Positions 1-8,644 of a DNA stretch of 64,000 nucleotides are shown here, one piece after another. Source of the stretch: Candidatus Staskawiczbacteria bacterium (GTDB lineage Bacteria; Patescibacteria; Paceibacteria; Paceibacterales; Staskawiczbacteraceae); NCBI GenBank assembly GCA_903835075.1, contig CAILLM010000004.1, positions 144,850 through 208,849 on the forward strand. Reading direction: 5' to 3'. The stretch's first letter is position 1; every line of letters begins with the position of its first letter. Made by a program: the position numbers and the translations under genes. The notes beneath the pieces are model-generated. The model was given only the letters and a program-made list of their open reading frames with translations, searched no databases and was not told the DNA's origin.

Positions 1-447
1 TGAAAGCACAATTGAAGTACCCCATTGAGAATCTTCGGTTTTTAACGGGCCTAAGTCATTTTTGAGAAGAATGTTACTTTCTAACTCTTTTCTCATATTC
101 ATAAAATGTTGCTTGGCCTTTAGTTGAGTTCGACTTGCTATAACAACAAATTTCATTTTAGGTTCGCCAAGAACTGACCATATGGATAGGGCAGTGTTCA
201 TAATGGTGGACTTTGCACTATTACGTGCACCCATTATGACAATAGTTTTATTATTCTCATCCTGAGCCAGATTAAACATTTCGAAATGAAAATCTGCAAA
301 AGGATATTTTATATAGTGACCGAGGTAAGCGCCAAAGAACAGTTTAAAGCTTTGAGTAGCCAAAACTTTTCTCACCTTTTGATCTTTGACCATAATTTCT
401 ATGATCGCTTGAATTTCTTTTTCTGTTTCCATGTTTTTATTATTCAT
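1..447 (-). CDS. Phage terminase large subunit (N-terminal part, runs off window)
   Basis: Open reading frame of 149 codons without a stop that continues past the left edge; ATG at 445-447. The translation carries a P-loop, GARNSAKST (about residues 69-77), and a Walker-B-side strand FVVIASRT, as in the ATPase of phage large terminases that pump DNA into capsids. The start overlaps the stop of the upstream HTH protein by 8 nt, so translational coupling is likely. The nuclease domain would lie outside the window. Order MTase - small terminase-like - large terminase is a normal phage packaging arrangement. Family call is from motifs and context; no search was run. Confidence 0.8.
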   Translation of the reverse strand, partial: MNNKNMETEKEIQAIIEIMVKDQKVRKVLATQSFKLFFGAYLGHYIKYPFADFHFEMFNLAQDENNKTIVIMGARNSAKSTIMNTALSIWSVLGEPKMKFVVIASRTQLKAKQHFMNMRKELESNILLKNDLGPLKTEDSQWGTSIVLS

Positions 448-856
448 TAATATTATTTTTTGATACTAACTCAAGTGCTCGTCGCACTAACGCTTCCTGC
501 TCCGGAGATAGAACCATCTCCTGTTCAACGTGAGCGGTTATCTGAAGCTTGTTTGTATAATCTTCGTGGTGGTTTTCTAACCAAAATTTTATAGCTGTCA
601 GATTTTTATCCTTTATGGCGGAAATAAGCTGGGCGATGGCGATATCGCTGATGAGGCTGTTGCCTTCATCTAAAGATTTTTCTACGTTTTGTGAAAACTC
701 TTTATCAGCTTCTTTCCAGCGATAAAATGTTGCTTTGCTTATGCCGGAGTGTTCTATGGCAATTTGAATTACCGGATTCTTCTGCAAAATTTCAAGGAAT
801 TTTTGTTTTTCCTTTTTAATCCGCTTATTAACTGTTTTCCTTTGTTGTTCTTTCAT
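440..856 (-). CDS. HTH protein, terminase small subunit-like
   Basis: 138 aa. A basic N-terminus is followed by a clear helix-turn-helix (IEHSGISKATFYRWKEAD, about residues 34-51) and a helical remainder. Small terminase subunits bind the packaging site through such an HTH and hand DNA to the large subunit encoded immediately downstream. The gene overlaps the methyltransferase by 29 nt and the large terminase by 8 nt, so the three are co-transcribed. An alternative is a transposase-type HTH regulator, but the neighbour favours terminase. Confidence 0.6.
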   Translation of the reverse strand: MKEQQRKTVNKRIKKEKQKFLEILQKNPVIQIAIEHSGISKATFYRWKEADKEFSQNVEKSLDEGNSLISDIAIAQLISAIKDKNLTAIKFWLENHHEDYTNKLQITAHVEQEMVLSPEQEALVRRALELVSKNNINE

Positions 857-2165
857 TGATTTTTGTGGCCTTACAGCCTGTTAATTTTTCGAGTCTTCGC
901 AACGCAACGGTTGCATATACGTTCGACTTTTCCATTAAATAGCATCTGCGATGCATTTTTATGGCTGCAGCCCCCGTGGATCCACTACCACAGAAAGGTT
1001 CAACTATTAAATCTCCTCGTTTAGTCATCACCTTTATGTATGGAATTAATATTTCTGTGGGCTTGGTTCCGAAGATTATTCCCTGACCCGAGCTTTTCTT
1101 ATCTGCCGCCTTATACTCAATAAAATCAGTTGGGCAATATTTTTTACCCTTGCCATAACTTTCCCAGTGCGGAGAACCAGAAGTCGCGAATAATGCGGTT
1201 TCATATTCGCTTTGTAGTAATTCATCTTTTTCTGGTTCGGTATTTAGCGCAATTTCCCCAGAATTACCCACGATAGCGAAGTCATGTTTATTAAATAGCT
1301 TGTACTTTGCTGAAAATCCCTGAACGCGATTTGGAATGTGCCAAATAATTGTATTTCGGTATTTCCAGTGTGCTTCAAGTGCGTTCCAAATAGTGCGAAG
1401 ATTTTTTGGATTTTCAAAAATGATAATTGAAAAGTTTGGTTTTTGCACCTTTGCTATATTAGTCATCCATAAACCAGAGAAGTTATCGGGTAAGGATTCG
1501 GTTCCAAGATAAATGCGGTCACGTTTTAATCCAAACCCTTCAGTGACTTTGCCATTCTTTTTTTTCTTCCCCTTTAAATAATCTAATATATATGGCGGAT
1601 CGGTGAAGCACATGTCCGCTTTCTCATTACCCATTAGGGTTAGAACGTCTTCTTCATTGAGACTACTGCCACACATCAAGCGATTGTCTCCAATTTGCCA
1701 AACGTCACCTTCTTTAATTTCAATTTTCTTGATGTCCAAACTTTTAAGTTCTTTTTCCAGGTCAAACTTTTCAGGGACATCTTCAATAGCGAAAATATTA
1801 TCTAATTCCTCGCTTGAGAAGCCGATTTCAGATAAGAATTCTTCTCCAAAATCTTTTAAGATATCCCAGTTCCATTCTCCGTTTTGACGATTATCTCGGA
1901 GCATTATTTCTTTTTGACGTTCTTCGGAGATATCCATAACACAAACAGGAACTTCTTTCATTCCTATTTGTTTGGCGGCAAGATATCTTTGGTTTCCTGC
2001 GAATATTATTCCTTGCTTATTGCAGAGGATAGGTCTGGTTTCAAAATAATCCGGGTTATTTTTTACTGATTCACAGAGTATTTTAAACTCGTGGTCTTTA
2101 ATAAGCCTCGGGTTGTTAGGATGAACCCGCAAATCCTTTACTGACGTGTATTTTATTTTTTGCAT
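828..2165 (-). CDS. ParB-like nuclease/partition domain fused to DNA methyltransferase
   Basis: 445 aa. Residues about 1-120 form a ParB/Srx-like domain (VHPNNPR..., GIIFAGNQRYLAAKQIG). Residues about 180-435 form an N4/N6 amino-methyltransferase with catalytic DPPY (near 190) and, further on, the SAM-binding FCGSGST (near 394). The DPPY-before-FxGxG order indicates a beta-class enzyme. ParB-MTase fusions are common in phages, where they modify phage DNA or act near packaging. First gene of the minus-strand packaging operon; its ATG lies about 20 nt after the U-tract of a structured leader RNA that starts from a consensus promoter. Target sequence cannot be predicted. Confidence 0.85.
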   Translation of the reverse strand: MQKIKYTSVKDLRVHPNNPRLIKDHEFKILCESVKNNPDYFETRPILCNKQGIIFAGNQRYLAAKQIGMKEVPVCVMDISEERQKEIMLRDNRQNGEWNWDILKDFGEEFLSEIGFSSEELDNIFAIEDVPEKFDLEKELKSLDIKKIEIKEGDVWQIGDNRLMCGSSLNEEDVLTLMGNEKADMCFTDPPYILDYLKGKKKKNGKVTEGFGLKRDRIYLGTESLPDNFSGLWMTNIAKVQKPNFSIIIFENPKNLRTIWNALEAHWKYRNTIIWHIPNRVQGFSAKYKLFNKHDFAIVGNSGEIALNTEPEKDELLQSEYETALFATSGSPHWESYGKGKKYCPTDFIEYKAADKKSSGQGIIFGTKPTEILIPYIKVMTKRGDLIVEPFCGSGSTGAAAIKMHRRCYLMEKSNVYATVALRRLEKLTGCKATKINERTTKENS

Positions 2166-2183
2166 GGTATCTAAATTATGTTA

Positions 2184-2512
2184 ATAAAAAAACCAAGCAG
2201 TAGTGATATCAGCAACAAAACCTAAGTGACAAATAGTCACACGTTGTTGCTCATACTTTGTTGCTTGGATAACTTAGGTCCGGTCAGACCCAGATGAAAT
2301 CCGGTTCAAACATAGACTGATCGGGTTCAGTTGATTTTTAAACCACTTCCTACCCCGGTTTCTATATTTGCAGAATAGATATGATTCTCGTTGGTTTTGC
2401 CGTCGAGTTTTTTGCATCTAATCACGATTGCCTTTACCTTGGCAAGCGGTTATACGTCGCCCAGGATGTTCTAAAGTACCGCTTTAGAGTTCACCACAAA
2501 AGGGGAGTATTA
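2184..2512 (-). ncRNA. Long structured leader / noncoding RNA upstream of the phage packaging operon
   Basis: No gene fits this stretch. Transcription should start near 2510 from the promoter at 2518-2546. In the RNA I see local hairpins TCTAAAG-CGGTA-CTTTAGA, TTGCC-N8-GGCAA and CTCG-N13-CGAG. At the 3' end, ACCTAAGT (2279-2272) pairs with ACTTAGGT (2227-2220), while a second helix, CCAAGCA (2268-2262) with TGCTTGG (2199-2193), ends at a run of seven U (2192-2186). The two helices interleave, and an overlapping alternative, AGCAACAAA (2265-2257) with TTTGTTGCT (2219-2211), competes with the second. It does not match tmRNA, RNase P, 6S or SRP signatures I know. Confidence 0.6.
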
Positions 2513-2517
2513 GCTTG

Positions 2518-2546
2518 ATTATAACGTGCTCCAAAATCCGTGTCAA
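2518..2546 (-). promoter_or_regulatory. Consensus sigma-70 promoter
   Basis: Read on the minus strand: TTGACA (2546-2541), exactly 17 nt, TATAAT (2523-2518). Perfect hexamers and optimal spacing. It should drive the structured leader and the ParB-MTase/terminase operon. Confidence 0.85.
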
Positions 2547-2624
2547 ACACCGATTTCATTTTCTTGTCAATACTTATTAATGCTTGTAACGATTTAGCTC
2601 TATTTCTTTAAATTTTTAATTTTT

Positions 2625-3356
2625 ATGATATATAATTTATATATGAGTTATCCACAGGTAATTAAAACTTTAAATAAGCTACTACGCAGCAAAAAACCGG
2701 AAAAATTTACCAGTTCCTGGATTTTAGAAAATAGCCCGACGGCATATCGGTTTATTTATAAAAATGTCAGAACTGAAAATAACCATATTGATTGGGATAA
2801 GGTAGTTTCTTCATTAAACAGGAGTCTTCAGAGTAAATGGGTTCCACCAAGGTATAAGCCAAAAGTAATAAATTTCTATAGAAATAAAAAAGAGGTTGAG
2901 GTAATTATTAAAAAATATCAACCCAAGCTCTATGTTTTTATTACTATTCTTAATAAGGAAGACGATATTTTAAGAAACAACATTATTGTATCTTTAGTAA
3001 GAATTGCTCAAAGAGGAAACCGACGAGCTGAGGAGAAACTTACTTTTTTCTTAAAACAAATAATACAAGAGTGGCTTGAAAAGTATTCGCGACTGTCAAG
3101 ATGGGTTGGACATACTGATCAATTAGATTTAAAAATTAAACATTGTATTTATTGGTATAGATTTACGGGCTCGTTCCTTGGCTATCTTTATAAAACGTTG
3201 GAGTATTCTGCATGGGCACTAAAAGATTACCAAGGATTTTCTTTAGATAGCTATATCCCAGGCACTACGCTAACTATGGCCGATACCTTAACCAAAGATC
3301 CGCAAAGCGGTAGGGTGGTGCGGGCTAGGGATATCGGATTTTACTATTTCCATTAG
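2625..3356 (+). CDS. Hypothetical protein with weak sigma-factor-like helical region
   Basis: 243 aa; a second in-frame ATG at 2643 is an equally good start. Not recognised. The stretch LVRIAQRGNRRAEEKLTFFL (about residues 125-144) resembles the start of sigma-70 region 2 (LIRLAQKGDEEAFEELV-like), and the aromatic run around YWYRFTGSFLGYLYKTL could be the core-binding/melting helix, but no clear region 4 is present. It is transcribed divergently from the phage packaging operon. It could be a highly divergent phage or element sigma-like regulator; that is inference only. Confidence 0.45.
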   Translation: MIYNLYMSYPQVIKTLNKLLRSKKPEKFTSSWILENSPTAYRFIYKNVRTENNHIDWDKVVSSLNRSLQSKWVPPRYKPKVINFYRNKKEVEVIIKKYQPKLYVFITILNKEDDILRNNIIVSLVRIAQRGNRRAEEKLTFFLKQIIQEWLEKYSRLSRWVGHTDQLDLKIKHCIYWYRFTGSFLGYLYKTLEYSAWALKDYQGFSLDSYIPGTTLTMADTLTKDPQSGRVVRARDIGFYYFH

Positions 3357-3473
3357 ATTTCTTAATATCATCTCTATTTCTGACATGATAAAATAAAATT
3401 GATAAATGCTTGATTATTTATGGTTTTTGTGTCATAAATAATAATTATAATAATCATTTAAAATAAACAGTAA

Positions 3474-4457
3474 ATGGCATCAAATTCACGATTTAATGGT
3501 TCCAAAGATGATTTATTGCAAGTTTTTAACCTTTATGGGTTGAAAGTTTCAGGTATTCGATGTTTTAAAGATGGAATAATAAATACATCTTATTGCCTTG
3601 ATATAGAAGATGGATCAAAACTAGTGTTAAGAGTATATCAAAACGGTGACAAGAGTAGTGATGCCATTGGAAAAGAGTTGGATTTCATGGAAAAAATGAA
3701 TAATTCCGGCATTCCGGTTCCTTCAGTTATGAATAATGAAAATAGGGGGAAAATGACCATTTTTAGCGACTCTAATGGGAAAGAATGGCGAGCCATCATT
3801 ATGACCTTTGCGGATGGGAGACACCTTAAGCCGGATGATCTTGATATTATTCCCGAATTTGCTACTTATCAGGCGAAAATGCATTTATGTTCTGCCAAAC
3901 TCAATAAAAATTCTGATGTGTCAAACTTTAAGGTTATGGTTGATTGGATGGACAAAGAATTTAAGGAGACAAAATCAAAAGGAATAAGCGAAGAAACATT
4001 TATAAAAATAGAAAATATATATACCGAACTAAAACAGGATATAGAATTAAATTACGAAAGTATACTGGAATTACCATTCGGAGACGTTCACTTGGATTAT
4101 GATAGCGATAACATTATTGTGAGCGATGGTAAAATAAAGGCCATCTTAGATTTCGATGATATTTCTATGCAACCATTTATTTTAGATAGCGCAAATTCAA
4201 TTTGGTGGTGGCTATTTAATAATAAAAAAGAGAAATATAAAGATATATTACAAAGTTATTTTAGCAGTTATAAAACAATAAGGGAAATTTCGGAAAAAGA
4301 ATATAAATTATTAGGTTTATTTATGAGAATGAGAAATTTAACTTTAATATGTCTTCTTTATGTAAATATATCCGAAGAAACTAATTATATGGGAATTAAT
4401 GAGGGTTTCAATTTGGATCCTTTATTAAAATCATTATATGGATTTTATTCCTTTTAA
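3474..4457 (+). CDS. Aminoglycoside phosphotransferase/homoserine kinase-like kinase
   Basis: 327 aa with the APH/ThrB-type fold: N-lobe with INTSYCLDIEDGSKLVLRVY, catalytic segment GDVHLDYDSDNIIV (about residues 203-216) and metal-binding ILDFDD (about 224-229). The catalytic loop is two residues longer than the usual HGDxHxxN form. Such kinases phosphorylate small hydroxyl substrates such as sugars, homoserine or choline. First gene of the surface-sugar cassette; its 3' end overlaps the next gene by 20 nt, so the pair is translationally coupled. Substrate unknown. Confidence 0.75.
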   Translation: MASNSRFNGSKDDLLQVFNLYGLKVSGIRCFKDGIINTSYCLDIEDGSKLVLRVYQNGDKSSDAIGKELDFMEKMNNSGIPVPSVMNNENRGKMTIFSDSNGKEWRAIIMTFADGRHLKPDDLDIIPEFATYQAKMHLCSAKLNKNSDVSNFKVMVDWMDKEFKETKSKGISEETFIKIENIYTELKQDIELNYESILELPFGDVHLDYDSDNIIVSDGKIKAILDFDDISMQPFILDSANSIWWWLFNNKKEKYKDILQSYFSSYKTIREISEKEYKLLGLFMRMRNLTLICLLYVNISEETNYMGINEGFNLDPLLKSLYGFYSF

Positions 4458-5574
4458 TAAAACTTATGTACCAAGCGAAGCCAACGATTTAATCGCTGAT
4501 GTTTTAATGTCCGGATGGATTACTACGGGGCCAAAAACAAAGGAGTTTGAAAAAGAATTTTTAGAAGTTATTGGAAGTAGTAATGAGGCAATCGCTGTAT
4601 CCTCTGGAACAGCTGCCCTACATCTAGCCTATATTGTATCTGGCATAAGGTCTGGAGACGAGGTTATCGTGCCAAGTTTTACATTTTGCTCTACTATAAA
4701 TATGCTTGTCCATTTGGGCGCTAAGCCAATCTTTTGTGATATATCAGAAAATTCTTTGTGCATAGATCCAAACGATATAAGTAAAAAGATAACAAGTAAA
4801 ACGAAGGCTATAGTAGTAGTTCATTATGCAGGATATCCATGCGAAATGGATAAGATTAATAAAATCGCGGAAGAACATAAATTAATCGTTATAGAAGATG
4901 CCGCACATGCATTTCTTACAAAATATAATGGGAGTTACATAGGTTCAGGGAATAACATCACTTGTTTTAGTTTTTATGCGACAAAGAACCTAACAACAGC
5001 CGAGGGTGGCATGGTTGTCTGTGCGGACAAGAAAAAGTCAGAAAGGATTAGAATGTTATCTATGCATGGAATTTCTAAAGATGGATGGAATAGATATTCT
5101 GAAGTAGGAAAATGGAGATATGATGTAATTGAACCAGGCTACAAATATAATATGACTGATGTTCATGCATGTATCGGCCTTTCTCAATTAAAATATTACA
5201 ATAAATCTAATTTAAGGAGAGTTGAAATAGCTGCAAAATATAAAGAAATTTTGTCTAGAAATCCATATATCATACTGCCCCCTGATCCGGTCGATAAAAA
5301 CAGCAAACATGCATGGCATTTATTCGCGATTAGGGTTAGTGGTAATTCGCCCATTAGTAGGGACAATTTGATTATAAAACTCAAGGAATTTAATATTGGC
5401 ACGAGCGTTCATTTTATCCCGAATCATCAGCAAAGCTTTTATAAAGATTCAACAATAATTTTGCCAGTCACAGAAAAAGTCGGTGATACTATCCTGTCTT
5501 TGCCTATGTATGAACTACTAACAGATAAAGAAATTATTTATATATCTGATACTATAAATCAGATTCTAAAATAA
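4438..5574 (+). CDS. DegT/DnrJ/EryC1 family PLP-dependent sugar aminotransferase
   Basis: 378 aa, typical family length. N-terminal IPFNKTYVPSE and SGWITTGP, phosphate-binding SSGTAALHLA, and EDAAHAF. The PLP lysine lies in SFYATKNLTTAEGG (about residues 178-191). These enzymes transfer an amino group to keto-sugars on nucleotide carriers during surface glycan synthesis. Overlaps the kinase upstream; its TAA shares a base with the ATG of the SDR gene downstream. Confidence 0.9.
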   Translation: MDFIPFNKTYVPSEANDLIADVLMSGWITTGPKTKEFEKEFLEVIGSSNEAIAVSSGTAALHLAYIVSGIRSGDEVIVPSFTFCSTINMLVHLGAKPIFCDISENSLCIDPNDISKKITSKTKAIVVVHYAGYPCEMDKINKIAEEHKLIVIEDAAHAFLTKYNGSYIGSGNNITCFSFYATKNLTTAEGGMVVCADKKKSERIRMLSMHGISKDGWNRYSEVGKWRYDVIEPGYKYNMTDVHACIGLSQLKYYNKSNLRRVEIAAKYKEILSRNPYIILPPDPVDKNSKHAWHLFAIRVSGNSPISRDNLIIKLKEFNIGTSVHFIPNHQQSFYKDSTIILPVTEKVGDTILSLPMYELLTDKEIIYISDTINQILK

Positions 5575-6560
5575 TGTTTAAAAAAAGAAAAGAAAAAATA
5601 TTGATTACCGGCGGTTCTGGCTTTATCGCAACCCATCTGATTAAATATCTGCAAACTTTCGATAAATATGAAATTACTGTTTTAGATATCGTTCCTCCGA
5701 AAACAGAAAATGTAAAATTCATCCAGGCGAGCATTTCAGACCTGTCAAAGATTGAACCAATTTTAAATGACATCGATTATGTTTTTAATTTTGCCGCGAT
5801 GATAGGCGTTGATAACTGCGCTAATAACCCGGATGCAGTTATGCAGGTTAATTACGTAGATACTAAAAACCTTTTCGATTTATGTGTAAAAAAATGCATA
5901 AAAAAGATTATTTTTACTTCCTCCTCGGAAGTATACGGAAATTCAGAAGATATACCATATAAAGAGAACGCTATACTGCAACCGATTTCTACTTATGCAA
6001 AATGTAAGATGATGATCGAGGGTTATCTGATGGGGATATCCAAGACTACTAAAATAAAAGTTGGAATAGTAAGATTCTTTAATGTATATGGTCTTGGTCA
6101 GAAAGATGATTTTGTTTCTAGTATTTTCGTAAAAGCTGCTTTGACTAATGAGCCGTTAGTCATATTTGGCGACGGACAGCAATCAAGATGTTTTACTTAT
6201 GTAGACGATGCCGTAAAAGGAGTTTACAGTTTATTTAAATATAATAAATCTCCATACGAAATAGTTAATATTGGTAGTAAATTTGAATCTACGATCGAAA
6301 ATTTAGCAAAAATTGTTTTGAGCTCCATTCCAGAGTCTAAATCAAAAATAGTTTTTAAAAATTATGGTATTGATAACGTTAGGGAGTCATACCTAGAGAT
6401 AAAGAGAAGAATACCATTTACTGATAAGGCTAACAGATTACTAGGTTTTGAAGCTGTTACGAGTATAGAGGATGGAGTTAAAAATATTGCATTTAGTTAT
6501 GTAAAAGAAATAAATACCCATGATTATTTCGAAGATGGAAGAATATTATCCTCCAATTAA
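5574..6560 (+). CDS. NAD-dependent epimerase/dehydratase (extended SDR)
   Basis: 328 aa. Rossmann motif TGGSGFIATH at residues about 13-22; catalytic serine region FTSSSEVYG and the YxxxK pair in STYAKCK (about residues 141-147). Nucleotide-sugar epimerases or 4,6-dehydratases of this family supply the keto- or epimerised sugar used by the neighbouring aminotransferases. Start codon overlaps the preceding stop by one base. Confidence 0.88.
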   Translation: MFKKRKEKILITGGSGFIATHLIKYLQTFDKYEITVLDIVPPKTENVKFIQASISDLSKIEPILNDIDYVFNFAAMIGVDNCANNPDAVMQVNYVDTKNLFDLCVKKCIKKIIFTSSSEVYGNSEDIPYKENAILQPISTYAKCKMMIEGYLMGISKTTKIKVGIVRFFNVYGLGQKDDFVSSIFVKAALTNEPLVIFGDGQQSRCFTYVDDAVKGVYSLFKYNKSPYEIVNIGSKFESTIENLAKIVLSSIPESKSKIVFKNYGIDNVRESYLEIKRRIPFTDKANRLLGFEAVTSIEDGVKNIAFSYVKEINTHDYFEDGRILSSN

Positions 6561-7776
6561 AAAGTATTCTATTAAACAAATTTATCCGTGGTTGGATTGC
6601 TTGATGGATCATCTTTTTTTTATTTTTTTTATATGTACATCACCTGTTACTAAAGAGTATTTTTATGGCTATAGTCAAAAAATAAAGAAATATTTTAGAG
6701 GCAAAGAAATATTTTTCTTGAATAGTGGAAGGTCTGCTTTAGTATTAGCGTTATCGTCTCTTGGTATAAAAAGAAAAGACAAGGTTGCTATCACAGCATT
6801 CAATTGTCCTGCAGTAATAGATTCAATATTAAATGTTGGGGCCGAGCCCATATTTGTTGATATTAATGATTGTGGTGGTTTTGATTTGAGCCATCTCAAA
6901 AAAAGTATAAGAAAGGGCGTTAAGGCGATCATCATAACTCATGTTTATGGAATAGTGGATAATATTAAAGAGATAGAGAAAATTTGCAGAGCAGATAATG
7001 TTTTAATAATCAACGATCTTGCTCAAGTCAATTCTTTTTTCTCAAAAGATATAAATGAATTTGGCAGTGTCCAAATATACAGTTTTGGGCCCGAAAAGCC
7101 TATTTTTAGCTTAAATATAGGCATAATAACAACAAAGGAGGAAAACATAGCAACTAAAATATCTGAAAATTACACCCAGAAGACAGTATCGTCAGCGGAT
7201 TTAGCCAGTATATTTATTAATCGATGGAAATATTATTTCACTTTTTTTGTTAATAAATATTTTTTTTCATTAGCCAATCTATTTGCTAAATGTAATTTGA
7301 TTTATTTGTTTAAGGATAAGAAGGAAGATGCTGATATAAATTTATACGAAAATATAATAGTAAAAAAAGCCAATCCATTCCAAATATTTTTAGCGGTGAT
7401 AGGGATCGAGAAATATAGAAAAAGAATTATTAAGACCGAAGCAAACTTCATGTTACTAAAAAATAGGCTCAATGCTAAGGTTAAACTTATCGTGCCTGAG
7501 AGCTATAAAAATATCGTGCCTCATTATGCAACAATCAGGGCTGAAAAAGACAGGTTTCTCCTATCAAAATATCTTGCCGAAAATGGCATTGCGACAGTTT
7601 GGAATTATTATCCATTGTATAAATATGCGGCATATAGTAATGTTGCTGGAAAAGAAAACTTATCTGAAACCGATAAAATTTGGAGGCAAGTTTTATCTTT
7701 ACCATTTCGTTATCCGCTATCAGAGAGAAGTATTATTAGAATTGCTTATTTAGTAAATAATTTTTATGGCTATTAA
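6520..7776 (+). CDS. DegT-like PLP-dependent aminotransferase (second, divergent)
   Basis: 418 aa from 6520; ATG at 6535 (MEEYYPP) is an alternative. NSGRSALVLALSSLGI, AFNCPAVIDSIL and SFGPEKPIFSLNIGI follow the DegT fold, with the probable PLP lysine in the last motif. A hydrophobic stretch near residues 25-43 (DCLMDHLFFIFFICTS) is unusual for the family. It is clearly different from the first DegT protein of the cassette, so the pathway may contain two amination steps or this may act on a lipid-linked substrate. Overlaps both neighbours. Confidence 0.75.
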   Translation: MIISKMEEYYPPIKKYSIKQIYPWLDCLMDHLFFIFFICTSPVTKEYFYGYSQKIKKYFRGKEIFFLNSGRSALVLALSSLGIKRKDKVAITAFNCPAVIDSILNVGAEPIFVDINDCGGFDLSHLKKSIRKGVKAIIITHVYGIVDNIKEIEKICRADNVLIINDLAQVNSFFSKDINEFGSVQIYSFGPEKPIFSLNIGIITTKEENIATKISENYTQKTVSSADLASIFINRWKYYFTFFVNKYFFSLANLFAKCNLIYLFKDKKEDADINLYENIIVKKANPFQIFLAVIGIEKYRKRIIKTEANFMLLKNRLNAKVKLIVPESYKNIVPHYATIRAEKDRFLLSKYLAENGIATVWNYYPLYKYAAYSNVAGKENLSETDKIWRQVLSLPFRYPLSERSIIRIAYLVNNFYGY

Positions 7777-8644
7777 AATAACAAAAATCGACAATTTGAA
7801 TAATGTTGATGAAAAAATCAAATCAAATATTAAGAACAACTTTTTTCTCGATCAGGACTGGTTGGAATTAGTCTCAAAAGTATTTGATTTAGAAAATGTT
7901 TATTTGGAAATTAAATACAACGGTAGTCTTTATTATTTTTTTGCCCACATACAGAGTAGTATAATTTTATCACCTTTTATGGGTTACGCCGGTATTATTA
8001 ATCCTTCAAATTTAAGTTACAATGAGTTGTTAGAAATATTTTCAGAAATAGAAGTTTTCACTGGCTCTAAAATAAAAAGGGTAAAAATGTTCCCGAATGT
8101 GAAATCTAGTAATAAGTTTCCTGAAAAGAATACTCACATTACTGTTATGTTAGAAGTATTGAATGACCAGTTAGACCAAGAAAAAAAATACAAGAAAGTT
8201 ATCAGAAATTCTATTAATTATGCTAAAAGAAGTGGAATAGAGGTAAAAAATATCAGTAGTTCACAAATAAAAGATTTTTATTCAATTTACTCTGACACAA
8301 TGAAAAGAGTGGGAAGCGAGTATATGACTCCATGTAAATTATTTGAAAAAATGAGCGAAATGACAAATGTTCATTTCCTAGGTGCATATCTCGACAATAA
8401 GTTGCTCGCCGGTAGTATTTTTATGATTAGTGGCGATTTTATGTTTTATTGGTGGAATTCTTCCAACGAGAAGGGAAGAGATCTGTGTGCCAATTATCTT
8501 CTAATAGATAGTGCAATAAAGTTTGCACGAACAAAAGGAGTTAAGTATATCGACATGGCAAGTTCTAACAATGATAGAATAGAGCGAGGTAAGTTGTTGT
8601 GGGGAAGCAATAAAATTCCCTTTTTTTATTTTGATTTTAATTAA
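7766..8644 (+). CDS. FemAB/GNAT-like acyl- or aminoacyl-transferase
   Basis: 292 aa. The pattern KYKKVIRNSINYAKRSGIEV followed by a 100-residue half containing LGAYLDNKLLAGSIFMISGD, YWWNSS and ANYLLIDSAIKFARTKG is that of FemAB/double-GNAT proteins that acylate cell-surface precursors. It overlaps the upstream aminotransferase by 11 nt and could acylate the amino sugar made by the cassette. Convergent by 4 nt with the next minus-strand gene. The exact acyl donor is unknown. Confidence 0.7.
   Translation: MAIKITKIDNLNNVDEKIKSNIKNNFFLDQDWLELVSKVFDLENVYLEIKYNGSLYYFFAHIQSSIILSPFMGYAGIINPSNLSYNELLEIFSEIEVFTGSKIKRVKMFPNVKSSNKFPEKNTHITVMLEVLNDQLDQEKKYKKVIRNSINYAKRSGIEVKNISSSQIKDFYSIYSDTMKRVGSEYMTPCKLFEKMSEMTNVHFLGAYLDNKLLAGSIFMISGDFMFYWWNSSNEKGRDLCANYLLIDSAIKFARTKGVKYIDMASSNNDRIERGKLLWGSNKIPFFYFDFN

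Noticed and set aside
2193..2279. T-box or known riboswitch in the packaging-operon leader
   Set aside because: No T-box GGUGG-type sequence, nor a ZTP, fluoride or preQ1 signature, could be found.
2184..2512. tmRNA hypothesis for the structured RNA (pseudoknots and a GCAAAAAAC... tag-like run)
   Set aside because: No tRNA-like acceptor, no T-arm with CCA at the 3' end, and the RNA ends in a terminator U-tract.
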